Assembly: GCF_001949145.1 (NCBI RefSeq)
Contig: NW_019091418.1
Location: 596,173 to 660,172, forward strand
Reading direction: 5' to 3'
From: Acanthaster planci
Lineage: Eukaryota > Echinodermata > Asteroidea > Valvatida > Acanthasteridae
Length of the DNA: 64,000 bases
The notes beneath the pieces were generated by a model that saw only the letters and a list, made by a program, of their open reading frames with translations, had not been told where the DNA came from and made no database searches. This document shows, in pieces, positions 51,401 to 61,900 of the stretch. The position numbers and the translations under genes were made by a program. Numbering within the stretch: the stretch's first letter is position 1; every line of letters begins with the position of its first letter.

Positions 51401-54400
51401 CTCAAAATGCCAGCAGTTTAACCAGTTGACGCATGATGTGTAAATCCGCACAATTCTCCTCATTTGATCCACGGAGGTTGTGTACACTCATTTAAGATTT
51501 TTTTTCATATCCACGGCTGACGTATTAATGCATTGTGCTTGGTTGCATCATAAAAATATTGCATTTTCAAAGAATTTGCTGAGAAAAAAACCCACCCCCT
51601 GCCGCTTTTTCAGGAAAGAAAATCCGACGTTAACTGGTTAAATACATGTATCTTGCAGGGCCTGGACTCTGGTCCTCTTAAAGGATGGCCCCCTAATGGA
51701 CGGACTTACTTTCATCAAGGCCGTAGACTCTGATGTAGCCGTTGAGTCCACAGACCAGTTGGTGCCGACGTTGATTCAAAGCCATGCAATAGATGGGAGA
51801 ACCAATCTACGGGAACGGCAAGAGCATTACTATCAATACATGTATCAGGAAAGAATTCACATAAATTTAACACGAGGTCATACAAAGCTCACTTCATGGT
51901 GTTGGGTACCACCTGGTAAAACCATGGGTCAACAGAGTTTCATTTGGCAGGTTTTCCTTATCTTGCAATACTAAACAACAGCCATAAAGCACATGTAATT
52001 GGTACATTCTTAAAAGCTTATAACATTTGTCAGTGAAGTTGATGGATATGAAAGAACCCTAGAACAATCCACAAGGGCTGTTCAGTCCTTCAGATGGGAA
52101 ATCAAACCATACCGGAACATCCAAAGTGCTGCTCCACGAGGGAGAGAAAACAATTTAAAAGGTAAAATATCTTGGAAGAGTTGGGCATGAGCCCAGGTTG
52201 TTCAAGTCAACGCACGACTTATAAATGATCCTGAAAAATAATGGAAGAAGTTTTAAGCACAATGCATACACGTACACAAGTAGAGTGAATCAGGGGCCTT
52301 ACACTGTATACAAGTACGGGAGCCTTGGATATATTCTTTAAGTTTCACACACATGTAGGTCTGTTACTATACCTTACCTTAATCCTATCATAGACCCCAC
52401 CACCGGATGCCCAAGCGACAATCATGCCATCATTGGACGAGGAGAACATAACCTTGCCATCATGCCTTTAGGAAACAATGAATGCATTAGATGTAAATAC
52501 TTGGTATTAAGTCTGCAGAACTGATAGTCTTGCGTTCAACATAAACAGAGGGGCCAGCAATGGAGGTAAAAAGAAAAGCTACTGAATGGCCTGACTGCTG
52601 ATTAACTTGGTACACGTACATGTACATGTAGGCTACATATGAACAATGTACATGTAGGCTACATATATACATGTACATGTACATGTAGGCTACATATATA
52701 CATGAACAATGTACATGTAGGCTACATATACACATGTACATGTACATGTAGGCTACATATATATTATACATGTACATGTAACGCAGAACTGTACTGGAAA
52801 CATATATACATGTACATGTACATGTAGGCTACATATATATTATACATGTACATGTAACGCAGAACTGTACTGGAAACGTCACACATCTGGAAGAGCCAAT
52901 CAAAAGCCATTCGGTTGAAGTGAAAGTTATTAAAATGAACTGTTACCTGGTACAATGGCGCGCTGTCTTAAATCATTTCACACCTGACCGAACTACCGTG
53001 CCTCTGCATGCACTTTGTGAGAGTCCATGAACATTTTGTCTTAAATCATTTCACACCTGACCAGACTACCGTGCCTCTGCATGCACTTTGTGAGAGGTCC
53101 ATGAACATTTTGTCTTCTTCCTGCAACCTTGCATACATTATGACAACCCGGACTGACAACGCAGAGTTATATCTGCTGCATCAGGAGGGTGTGCACGTAT
53201 GTCCACCAATCAAGTTAAAGTTCAAGGAGCAGAACGTTATAATGTACAGTACATGTACCAGTCTGTGTACAAAAGAAAGGATGGATTGGATACTGGTACA
53301 TTTCTACATTATTCATGTTTATATTGGCATCTGCGAGCAGAGATTCAGGAACTGCTTAGCAGTTTAGCCTGCCAGCCATTCCTGTGTTTACAATGTACAT
53401 GGGGCCTTCGGGATGAATTAGCCTGCTACCGGTATTCTACACATACAAGTTTGTAAGCGACCTACATGTACAGTATCTGTATCTAGACCGGTGACTGACT
53501 TTTGATTGGCTAGATTGTCAAATCTGAACAACACTCATAAATCTACATGTACGTAGTGTAGTTGGTTCCAGCACACCCCTTAACCTACCAGTACAAGAAG
53601 TCGGTAACCCAGCCTTGATGTTCGTAAGTCGTTAACACCAACTTGGAACCTTCTGCCTCCCATGTTTTTATCACACCATCTGGAAAAAGACAACTAAAAC
53701 TTTAATAGGCTAAGTGCAGAGTGTTTCGTGCAGCATCAACTACATGTACATGTAAGGCCTAGGGGTACATAAAGAATCATCATACATGTACATGTATATT
53801 GTTACATCTTGGCCATGCACTCGTTCAGGCACAAGGGAGAATTTAGTAAATAGATGGCATCGATTTTGTGTCAGCGTTTTTTAGGAAAATACAATGAAGC
53901 CAGTTGCTGGTGAAACTTTGAACCTGTGATATTTGACAAGTTCACAGGTCTGCTTAATTGCTGCTGTGCAGGCACTGCAGCTGAACATGTGTCGTGTGGG
54001 TGGTGTTACTTTAAGATGTGTAGAAAGTTTATTGGAATCTCTGATTCTCCCTCAAGTTAGTCCATAGACAGGCGCAGTAGACATTTTAAGGACAGTTTTA
54101 GAGGTGAATTCTGAGGATTTTGACCCGGGGTACGAGCTATTTTGAGTGAAATAAATTAATGGAAGCACCCTACCATGTCTACTTCCTCAGTACCTGACTA
54201 GTCACTTGACAATGTCCAAATGTTAATATTAATATAATAAAATTAAAAGGCGATTTGTAGGGTCCAAGCCACTCGGACATTGTTGGACAATTGAATAAGC
54301 CTAGGCTACCCTAGTCCTGTAAACAGGGCCAGAAGAATACTCCTCCGTCAAATACTGGGCCCTGTCCCAATTCATAGGGATTTCTTTTGAAGAGATTTAT

Positions 54401-55440
54401 CTGGGATTTCGGGGGGCATAACTAAACATCCGCTTGATTTTATGAGCTGAAATTGCACCGGTACATTCACTACTTACAGGGTAAGCTTTCTGCTAGGTTG
54501 CTAACTGCAGAAAACTCACATTTTTCTTGTTTGGAGGAAAAGAATGTTGCCTTTTTTGCCGTTTTCCCACGCCAGACGAATTTTGTCCCACTTGGACAAA
54601 ACTGACGGCTGTTTCGTCACTTTCATGTCACGTCACAGAGAGCAATCCATGCTACCAATGATTTGCCGCAAGCCATGTGTGACTGAACAGGGCATCAGCC
54701 AAGGGCGTTGTGTATTATAATTAGCTGCGACACAAAACAGCCGTGATTGTCCACGACTCGAGTACTTAGATCGACAGGTTCTCTCACAGATCTGAACAAA
54801 ATTCGTAAGTGCTGAAGTCTGGGTGCAAACTAAACAGGCTCTCATACATGTACATGAGACAGGCTACCATTACTTAACCATACAAAGCAGTCTGTGTAAT
54901 GTACAAGACAGGCCAAAATTCCTCCGAACGAGAAAACGGAGAGTTTTCTGCAATTAGCCACCTGGTGGAAAGTTTACCCTGTATGTAGTGAACGTACCAG
55001 TGCAATTTCAGCTCATAAAAACAAGCAGATGTTTAGTTAGGCCTATGCTTTGCCACCGGATATCCCGGATAAAACTTTTAGAAAGAAATCCCAATGAATC
55101 GGGACAGGAACCAGTATCCGACAGTGGAGTATTAGTCGGGCCCTATTTATGGGTCTAAGGCTACCCCAATCATTTTGTGTACACCCAGAATTAGGCATGC
55201 AGTCTAGGCCTACCAGTGTACCAGTACTCAGCAGTGACCAGTACGGCCTAGCATGCCTAGGCTAGGGCCCTACATGTACATCATGCATCGTGTAGGCCTA
55301 CATCTGTACATGTAATGATGTATGATGTAGGCCCTACCTTCGAAACCCGCCAAGATTTCACGTCGCATCGGATGATAACCAATGGCTGTAACGGACCGAT
55401 GGTGGGTCTCCTTGATCACAGCTTGCTTCTCCATCGCCAT
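30428..55440 (-). CDS. Large WD40-repeat protein (two beta-propellers predicted)
   Basis: Exons, minus strand: 55440-55338, 53679-53589, 52465-52378, 51806-51710, 50947-50839, 50279-50208, 47500-47432, 46146-45963, 45573-45480 (runs into the gap), at least one in the gap with donor GTGAGT at 44480-44485, 42613-42515, 42144-42054, 41733-41577, 40283-40184, 39523-39366, 38196-38071, 37778-37726, 36858-36760, 35719-35536, 30976-30885, 30586-30428. Phases agree at every traced junction except 35536/30976, where an alternative donor GTACGT (exon end 35532) closes the frame. At least 741 residues are visible. Some 12 WD-type blades can be read (for example GSFDKVVKIW, SSGWDRRICIWD, ASEDGTIRIW, SGSWDGSLRVW), so two propellers are likely. 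The C-terminus is basic then acidic (ARKKRLKIEEKRE … IEDDDLA*). It is probably a scaffold; the partner is unknown. It resembles proteins annotated only as WD repeat (alr2800-like). A start at 55479, or an upstream exon near 55539, is possible. Confidence 0.85.
30979..35535 (-). other. 4.5-kb intron of the WD40 gene
   Basis: Holds coding-like short frames at 31476-31682 (+) and 32401-32739 (-) with no recognisable motif, a C/T-rich tract at 33213-33222, and a possible terminal-repeat pair (TTAACTACTTTGTGCTGGG near 34783 and its imperfect complement near 35343). I found no WD-type exon here that would settle the phase question at its borders. Confidence 0.5.
35885..36290. repeat. (AAT)n-type dispersed repeat, copy 3 (intronic)
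   Basis: Contains CATTTATATAGCATTCTTACAC, AAAAATAATAAAATTATGGG and GAGGAAGATTATCCCAAAGG. It shares the general plan of the elements at 15511-16360 and 20353-20600 but without the long AAT run. It lies in the intron between exons ending at 36760 and starting at 35719. Confidence 0.4.
40964..41141. mobile_element. Near-perfect hairpin element, 178 bp
   Basis: The arms 40964-41047 and 41058-41141 are inverted copies with few mismatches, separated by about 10 bases. Landmarks are CAATACGGGCGATTCACAAT, then TTGGCCAATCACAATG and GTCGACCC, and their complements. It would fold as a long stem-loop. It lies in the WD40-gene intron between exons 13 and 14. No target duplication is apparent. Confidence 0.7.
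41757..41886. mobile_element. Short inverted-repeat element (MITE-like), about 130 bp
   Basis: The left end GAGGGCCCGTTTGTTTGATC and the complement of the right end (GAGAGGCTGTTTGTTTCATG) are similar, and the interior carries GATCAGTGATCC against its partner GATTAGTGATGG. It is intronic, in the WD40 gene, with no coding capacity. Confidence 0.5.
43659..43894. mobile_element. MITE with 40-bp terminal inverted repeats
   Basis: The left end is GGGCCAGTTTCACAGAGCTG continuing CTTAAGCACAAAGTTTGCTT. The complement of the right end reads GGGCCAATTTCATAGAACCG continuing CTCAAGCACAAAATTTGATT. The flanks share CAG (43656-43658 and 43895-43897), a possible 3-bp target duplication. It lies in the intron between the hidden gap exon and exon 42613-42515. 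Confidence 0.65.
44489..45479. other. Assembly gap (991 N) inside the WD40 gene
   Basis: An exon runs into the gap from the right at 45480, and a splice donor is visible just left of it at 44480-44485 on the minus strand. The gap therefore hides the end of one exon and the end of another, or a single exon covering most of the gap. Confidence 1.
46617..46760. repeat. Two tandem copies of a 72-bp unit
   Basis: AGTAACCATATGCTTAAATA opens the first copy and AGTAACGATATGCTTAAATA the second. Only a couple of bases differ, so the duplication is recent. It is intronic. Confidence 0.85.
47005..47122. repeat. Dispersed repeat shared with 63833-63955
   Basis: Shared words are GGCCGTG, GAGCTAC, GCTAGGTCT, TTGTCT, CGCGTCTCCAC, CAATGGAG, GAAGACCTAG and CTAGCTCTAG, in the same order. 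It is about 118 bp, non-coding, and lies in a WD40-gene intron. Confidence 0.65.
49919..50091 (-). mobile_element. hAT-like MITE, 173 bp, copy 1
   Basis: Begins CAGGGGTGAGATTGACCAAT and ends with the imperfect complement AAATCTCAGGCCTG. It is exactly as long as the copy at 58054-58226 and matches it in inverted orientation. It is flanked by T-runs of seven, so the target duplication cannot be defined. CAGGGG-type ends suggest hAT, but this is inference. Confidence 0.65.
52600..52870. repeat. TACATGTA microsatellite and GTAGGCTACATATA minisatellite cluster
   Basis: Multiple copies of TACATGTACATGTAGGCTAC followed by ATATATACATG, with a longer period that also includes AACGCAGAACTGTACTGGAA twice (52768-52801, 52854-52880). 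Translated, it gives spurious Tyr/Met/Cys-rich frames on both strands. Confidence 0.85.
52965..53115. repeat. Two tandem copies of a 73-bp unit
   Basis: GTCTTAAATCATTTCACACC starts at 52965 and again at 53038, and a third start at 53112 is cut short. The copies differ at about two positions plus one inserted base. Confidence 0.85.
54298..55175. mobile_element. Long inverted-repeat (foldback) element in WD40 intron 1
   Basis: The arms of about 250 bp (54298-54545 and 54915-55175) are imperfect inverted copies. Shared words in order are CTAGGCTACCC / GCCTTAG, GTCCCAATTCATAGGGATTT, ACTAAACATCCGCTTG, TTTTATGAGCTGAAATTGCA, CTTACAGGGTAA and TGCAGAAAACTC. The spacer of about 370 bp encodes nothing recognisable. 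Confidence 0.75.
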
Positions 55441-55903
55441 CTTGCTTGTCTTGTTGAAAGAATTCCACTTACACAACAAAACTTAACGTAATCTTTTCCT
55501 TAACGATCTGGATTGTACCTCGTCTATCAACGTCGCCATTTTGAAAAATGTATCTCTTGGAGACGACCTTTCACCCGAAGAAAAGTTGCAGCTGGGCTAG
55601 GGCTGGAGAACCCATAGCCTACAGTTAATCTAGTCGTAGCCAAGTAATTCTGGGATAGCAGCTACGGATGCGGCTGTAACCTAATGACTTGGCTACGGCT
55701 GACAAATACACATACAACTAGTTGCACACTGTACGCGTACAAGCTGCCTGCCGGATGAAGCCAGCGAAGTGACTGCCCCTTTTGATGTGATGCAAAAAGT
55801 GGAGAGACTTTAGTCGGGTTCCTTAGCTTGCTTTGCGGAAGTGACAACAGACACAATCGCATTCAATGATGTGAGAGCAGCTCAGGGAGCAGACATTTGA
55901 AAA
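55441..55903. promoter_or_regulatory. Putative bidirectional promoter between WD40 and DHHC genes
   Basis: Only 463 bp separate the two divergent start codons. CpG dinucleotides are present near 55500-55560 (AACGTCGCCATTTTG, AGACGACC), and no TATA box is obvious. AACGTCGCCAT on the minus strand offers an upstream ATG at 55539 followed by a GAG|GTACAA splice-like site, so a short extra 5' exon of the WD40 gene is possible. Confidence 0.5.
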
Positions 55904-58900
55904 ATGGTTGTTTTCCGGAACGACCCGTGCGGCATTGTGTGCCTTTTTATCACTTACTTTGTGGTACTTTACTCGGATTACGTTGTGATAGAATGGCTTA
56001 TAATTCCGACCATGTTCGACAGGTAACGTGTGACAAGGAAATCATGAAAATGCAATGCATTTTGAGGGACTTTTCGAGCGCATGGGGGGCCGGGGGCCTA
56101 ACAACTTAACAAGTAACATGCCTGCCCAATGGCATGGCACCCGAGAACTGTGGCCGTAACATGGTCCGGTTCGACGGCAGTCACACTCCCGTCGAGCCCC
56201 ACAGTTCAGGGTGTATGCCCATGCATCACGTGCATGATGGGCCCCAGTCATACTGGTGGCGCTCTCTCGGTCTCGATCAGTCACGTTTCTACTCTAGTGT
56301 CAGTCTCTGGTCATAATCTGAATCTGATCATGGTTGGTAGGCTAACAGGTTGTTTCTGAAGCATTCATAAGGACTAGGCCTAGTAGTAGTACTACTTTTC
56401 GATATGTTCCAGAGTTGTAAGTAGTTCTAGTTGCAAATGTTTGCGAGTCAATCGTAATGTACATTGTACATGCAGGCCAAGTGACTCAAGTTGAGTCATT
56501 AGGCAGAAAAGCTGAGTACATGTAAGTAGGCCCTGTTTATAGATGCAATCTTTCAAAGGGCCAAAATTTTAAGTTTGAGCGCACAATTGAATTTTTTAAT
56601 TTTTGCAAAACCACAGATTTTGTCAAAAAAACGGCACACGTGATAAGAATTACATGGTACGCTCAATGCTATCTGCGCAGATTTAAAATACATGTAGGTC
56701 ACTGTAGGTAGGCCTACATGTATTCAACCTTACAAAAATTGCACAAGGTGTGCAAATTTCAAATTTGCTCACTTTGAAAGATTTCGCTGAATAGACCCTA
56801 CCTGTCTGTTTTCCTTCCTCCATGCTGTAATCAAGCTTGAGCATGTTGAGTCAAATATATCAGCACAATACGGTGAATAAAAACAAGTCATTATTGGCAT
56901 TGTTAAACTTACCTCAAGGTAGTAAGGTACAATGTACATGTAAGTACCGTAGACCTACTGCTAACATGCGGTCAATCATGCCTCATCTTACTCTTCATAA
57001 TCGCACATGTGCATACATCATAGGCTAAACGAAATGAAAATTCTAAGCATTTTTGCACATTGTTTTTTTTTTTTGGCAAAAATCTTTGCTTTTATTTTTC
57101 AGACTGGAGACTAAGTAATTTTCACTCAAGTCAGGTTTCTGATGGGAGACTCAAGTCATCTACTGGCAATGACTCCAGTCAACTCATTTACTCATGAGAA
57201 CTTGGAACTCAAATATCGACCAAAACGCGGAGTATACAATAAGAATAGCACTCCTTTGCATTAATAATGCAACCCTTCTCCCATAAAATCGAAATTTCTT
57301 CAACCGGCAAATTAATGAAGATACACGTACATGTTCATGTTTGAGGAATACTGAACCCAAACCAAATTTTATCTGAAAAGCTTACCATGAGCCAGGCTTA
57401 TCCATGAGAGAAATCATGCCAAACCACTGTTACTACAGTGTACATGTTCATGGGTCATTCCAGAAATTAGGAGTTCATTTTGTTTCCCTGTCCCCGTCAC
57501 ATCTGACGTAGGATTTTGTAAGTTCAGAACACATTTTCTCATTTCCAAGAGTTGATGAATTAATTGAAATTACCAGCCAAACAAATAGTAATACATGTAT
57601 GTAGTTTGAAAGCGACTTTGGTGATATTTCAATGTCAAATTACAAAGGTCAGATGTACATGTAACACTAACAGGGACTTACATGTAGATTCCTGTTTGCC
57701 TGTTGAAATATTGATATAAAGGTTACGCATGCTTCAGTGCATTTACAAAGGAACAAATATGCCACCATTTCCAATGCTGAATATGCTGAAATTACATTTA
57801 CTGATATCAACTACATATACATACTTCATATTTTGTCATGCCCATATGCATAGACCTATACATAGATCTGTTTAATGCATCTGAAGGAACTTACTGTTAG
57901 ACTAGGGTGTGCCTGTTTAATTCTGTGATTCTCTTGTACATGTATAAATAATGAAATTGAGGCTCATTTTGGTTATGAAACAGAGCCCGTATAAAAAGGT
58001 GCATATCCATGTATGAAAATAAATCAAATTACAAACATGTAAATTGCAATTTCCAGGGGTGAGATTTTCCAGCTTGTTAGCTGGTTTCAGCTTTTTTGTT
58101 TTTGATTTCAACTTTTTTTCATCACTGGCTGTGTACAAAAGTATTGGAGATTTTCACAGTTCAGCTTTGTGGTGCCTTTTTTCAGCTGTTGTCAACTATT
58201 TTTATCATTGGTCAATCTCACCCCTGAATTTCAGAACAACGTTTCAAAATGTTTGCCAGCTCTCTGTAGCCTGACTTCTTCATCCTCCCTTGGACTTCGA
58301 CTTGAAATTTCATTTGTTTTAACAGTCAGATTTTGCAGTGCGCAGCAAGGCATGGTTTAAAAAAACACCTGTAATGTGGAAACGTCAATATTTGCAAATC
58401 TGGTTTTTCTTTTTTTTTCTATTCGCAGTATATGGGGGGCCTTCCATGGATTGGTTTTCAACATCATTGTTTTCATGATCTTTCTGTCACATCTCAGAGC
58501 CGTCTTGTCAGATCCCGGTGAGCATTTTACATACATGTACACTGCATAAAGCATGCATGGCATAAAACGTAAAACTAAAACCAAAATGTTGAGTTTACAT
58601 GCACATGTATACATGTATGCTGATCTTCGTGAGTGGCTTGTCTCTGTTACATTGTGCATGTGGTTATATTTCCTAATTAAAAAAATGGCTTGGAATATTC
58701 CTGGTCCATGTTGCTGTTGGTACCATTGTCGGGATCAGTAAGGCTTGCTTTATATGACTGCGTTAATTCAATCATACATGTCATGCATGTATTGTATATG
58801 TATTGCAATCATTCTACATGAAATCATGAAAAAATAATTATATACGAGTACATGCAAAAAAAATACATGTTTTGGCAATTATGGTAATTTGTACATATTT

Positions 58901-61900
58901 AGAATGAATAAGGTGGTCTATGGTTGCTGTATTTGACAATACATCCGTACTTAAGAGATCTGACTTCTTCCATTAATGTTTGTGAATCAGACCTTCGGCA
59001 TGTTTGGTCTCTGTCATTCTTATGCATATAGGTATTGTTCCCCTGCCCAGCATTAACCTGGACTTCTCCGGCATGAAAGCCGGACAGGTACCCAAGAAAT
59101 TGGTCACAAAGGTACAGTTTACCGAAGAAATCACAAATGTTGCATTGTGGCAGCATTGGTGTACCGATATGGTAAATGCATGCTAATGATTACATGTTGG
59201 TACCTACCTTTACAGGTGTCGCCATATTCAGGCGCATTATTGTATATATACACATATCTATAGGGAATTTGAGAAAATGCCAACAGGAAACTTAGATTGT
59301 TCTCTCATTTTGTGCTTCTTGAAAATTATGCCTTGCAGTGCTTCTTGAAACCGTTCTTGTTAACTCTGCGTAAAATTAAAATTTCGATCCATGCTCTGAT
59401 TTGTCATCCAAATACATGTACATGCGGAATTTAGCAAAGTGCTATCCAAGACTCAGGATTTCAAGTGGTTTTAAGTAGGGATGTTCTATACAGTATTTGC
59501 TTTCATTGTGGTTTGTGTTTTTTGCCAGATGCAATGAGAATTTACCTTTTAACGATGTAAAGAGAAGCAGATGGAGGTGCCACACCCCTCTTAAGTGCAC
59601 ATTTGTGATGTCTAATCCAGTTTTATCTCTTCGCGGCATGTTAGTAGTCTTTTTTTGTGCATTTCATACATGTAGGATGGTATCAGTTGGTCAATTTGTC
59701 AAAAGTGTGAAGCCTACCGACCTCCACGGGCTCATCACTGCCGGATATGCCGGCGATGTATACGTAAAATGGATCACCACTGTCCATGGTAAGTCTCCCG
59801 TTGTGGAAACCTCAGAACAGAGCTGTAATCAAGGGGTACATTGTGAGGTCCGTCTCAAGTCATTTGCCGTTCAAAATTAATTATGATAAAGACATGTTGT
59901 CATTTCGTCGTCATGCCCTGTAACCAGGTTCCCCAGTGGGGAAATTAGGCTGGAAAAGGTGGTCAGAATGAATTTACTTCATAAATGGTCCGAAAAAAAC
60001 TGGTAACGGATAGTAATAAGTTGAAATGTGCTGAAGTCCCTGTGGATGATTTGTGGATTGTCCTGTATAGAGGTGTACAATGTACCAGTAGCAGAGATCA
60101 ATGGCTTGAAGCGTACAATGTACATGTACGTATTTACTGCTCCTGTTTTCGATGTTTAAGTTAAGTCTGGAGGTTTTATTTGACTCCTGGAGGTCACAGG
60201 TTCAAATCCCACTCCAGTCAATTTCTTTGTTCATCTTTATAATTATTTAACTCTTGATAAGTTTTTGATCTGTCTCATAAGATGAATCTTGTGTGGGTTT
60301 GGTGACTTTTCAAAGGATGTTTGAATTCTTTTGATTTCTGTAATTGTATGCTTGCATATTTTCTCTATTCAGGATCAATAACTGTGTCGGTGAATTCAAC
60401 CAAAAGTATTTCATACAGTTTCTATTTTATGTTGGTGAGTATAAGTATTTTTACAATTAGGTTGGATGCAGGTGGGGCTGAAGAGGTTTAGAATGTAGAT
60501 AATTTGGATCAGGGTACCAATCCATGCTGGAAGTCAGTTTCTCAGTAAAATGATTTTCTCTTTGTCTTTCAAGAAAAAGCAAGGGAATATGAAAAAAAAA
60601 CAACCTCAAATCAGGTAAAAGTCTTGGAAGAGAAAGCAGTCACTAGTCAGTATGTTATATTTGGTCTCATGTCCGAACAGCCTGTCCATCATCCACTGGA
60701 TGACCGGCTGTCTTGGCTTCTTAGTGTGGAAGTCCTTCTTTATCTCACTTTTGCCTGGAAAAAATTATACAATTTAGTTCTAAAATTCTAAAAATATTTA
60801 CTTGAACCCAAGTAAAAATATAGTTTTTATCACTGCAGTATACATGTACATGTACTTTATAAGTGATAGTATACATGTGTGCACAGTCGAACCTCAAAGA
60901 GGTCCTTCAGACTTGGCAAATTACCTTGCTTTAACAGGAGCCTTGTATTATCAGGAATGAAAACAATGAAAAAAACAAAGGATTGGGAAGTAAAAAGTCC
61001 TTATTTTAAGCAGAATCTTTTATTAACGAGGTTCGACTGTACATGTACCAAATTACATGTATCCCATCCATGTGCATGTATTAAAGTTGGAACACTTGAC
61101 ATGTATACATGTAAGCAGTGTTCAAAAAGTAAACATCAACAAGTCTGAGAGTTTTATACATGTATACATGTACATTGCAGTATTTGTAACACACATGTGC
61201 ATGTATACATGGTACCCATATTGTTTGTGGATTAAAATCAGTTTGTGGATTGAAATCTGTTTGTGGATTGAAATCTGTTTGTGGATTGAAATCTGTTTGT
61301 GGATTGAAATCAGTTTGTGGATATCTGTTTGTAGATTGAAATCTGTGGATTGAAATCTGTTTGTGAATTGAAATCTGTTTGTGGATTGAAATCTGTTTGT
61401 GGATCAAAATCCGTTTATGTTATGTAGACGTCTTTGTGATAATTGTTCCAACTGGCCATCTCCTCTTATTGAAACAGTTGGCATGGAGGTATTGGGTAGA
61501 CTAGTTGGAAGTCAACAGAGAATGTCGTTTTTTTGAGTACCAGTACATGCATATGGCATACATCTTCTCCGCTCTCTATGGCCGTGACATAGCAGGATCA
61601 CTCACTGTGTATCAGAGTGAATTGTGTTCATGTGCAGAGAATGGGAAAACTACTGTGCATGTAGTGCTTTGCTCACATGTACATGTACCTGTGTGCAGCT
61701 CACGTGTAGATACAACAAACATTCTGGCAAGGTCCTGTGGACTTTGTACTAATTAGAGTCAATATACCTGTACTGCCAACTCTAATGATATGGCAGATTG
61801 TCATTGCTTGTTTGTTCGTTTAATTATGCATGGTGGGAGGAAAAACAGATGAATTGCAGAAAATCACAGCCAGAATTTAGAAACATTACAGGTGTACAAG

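Noticed and set aside
52487-52827. Tyr/Met/Cys-rich open frames
   Set aside because: Translation of the TACATGTA microsatellite; open on both strands by repetition only.
61057-61407. Repetitive open frames such as an IEICLW repeat
   Set aside because: Result of the 18-bp minisatellite, whose length is a multiple of three, so no stops accumulate.
61225-61412. CRISPR-like regular repeat
   Set aside because: Units are directly adjacent without spacers, and the DNA is eukaryotic.
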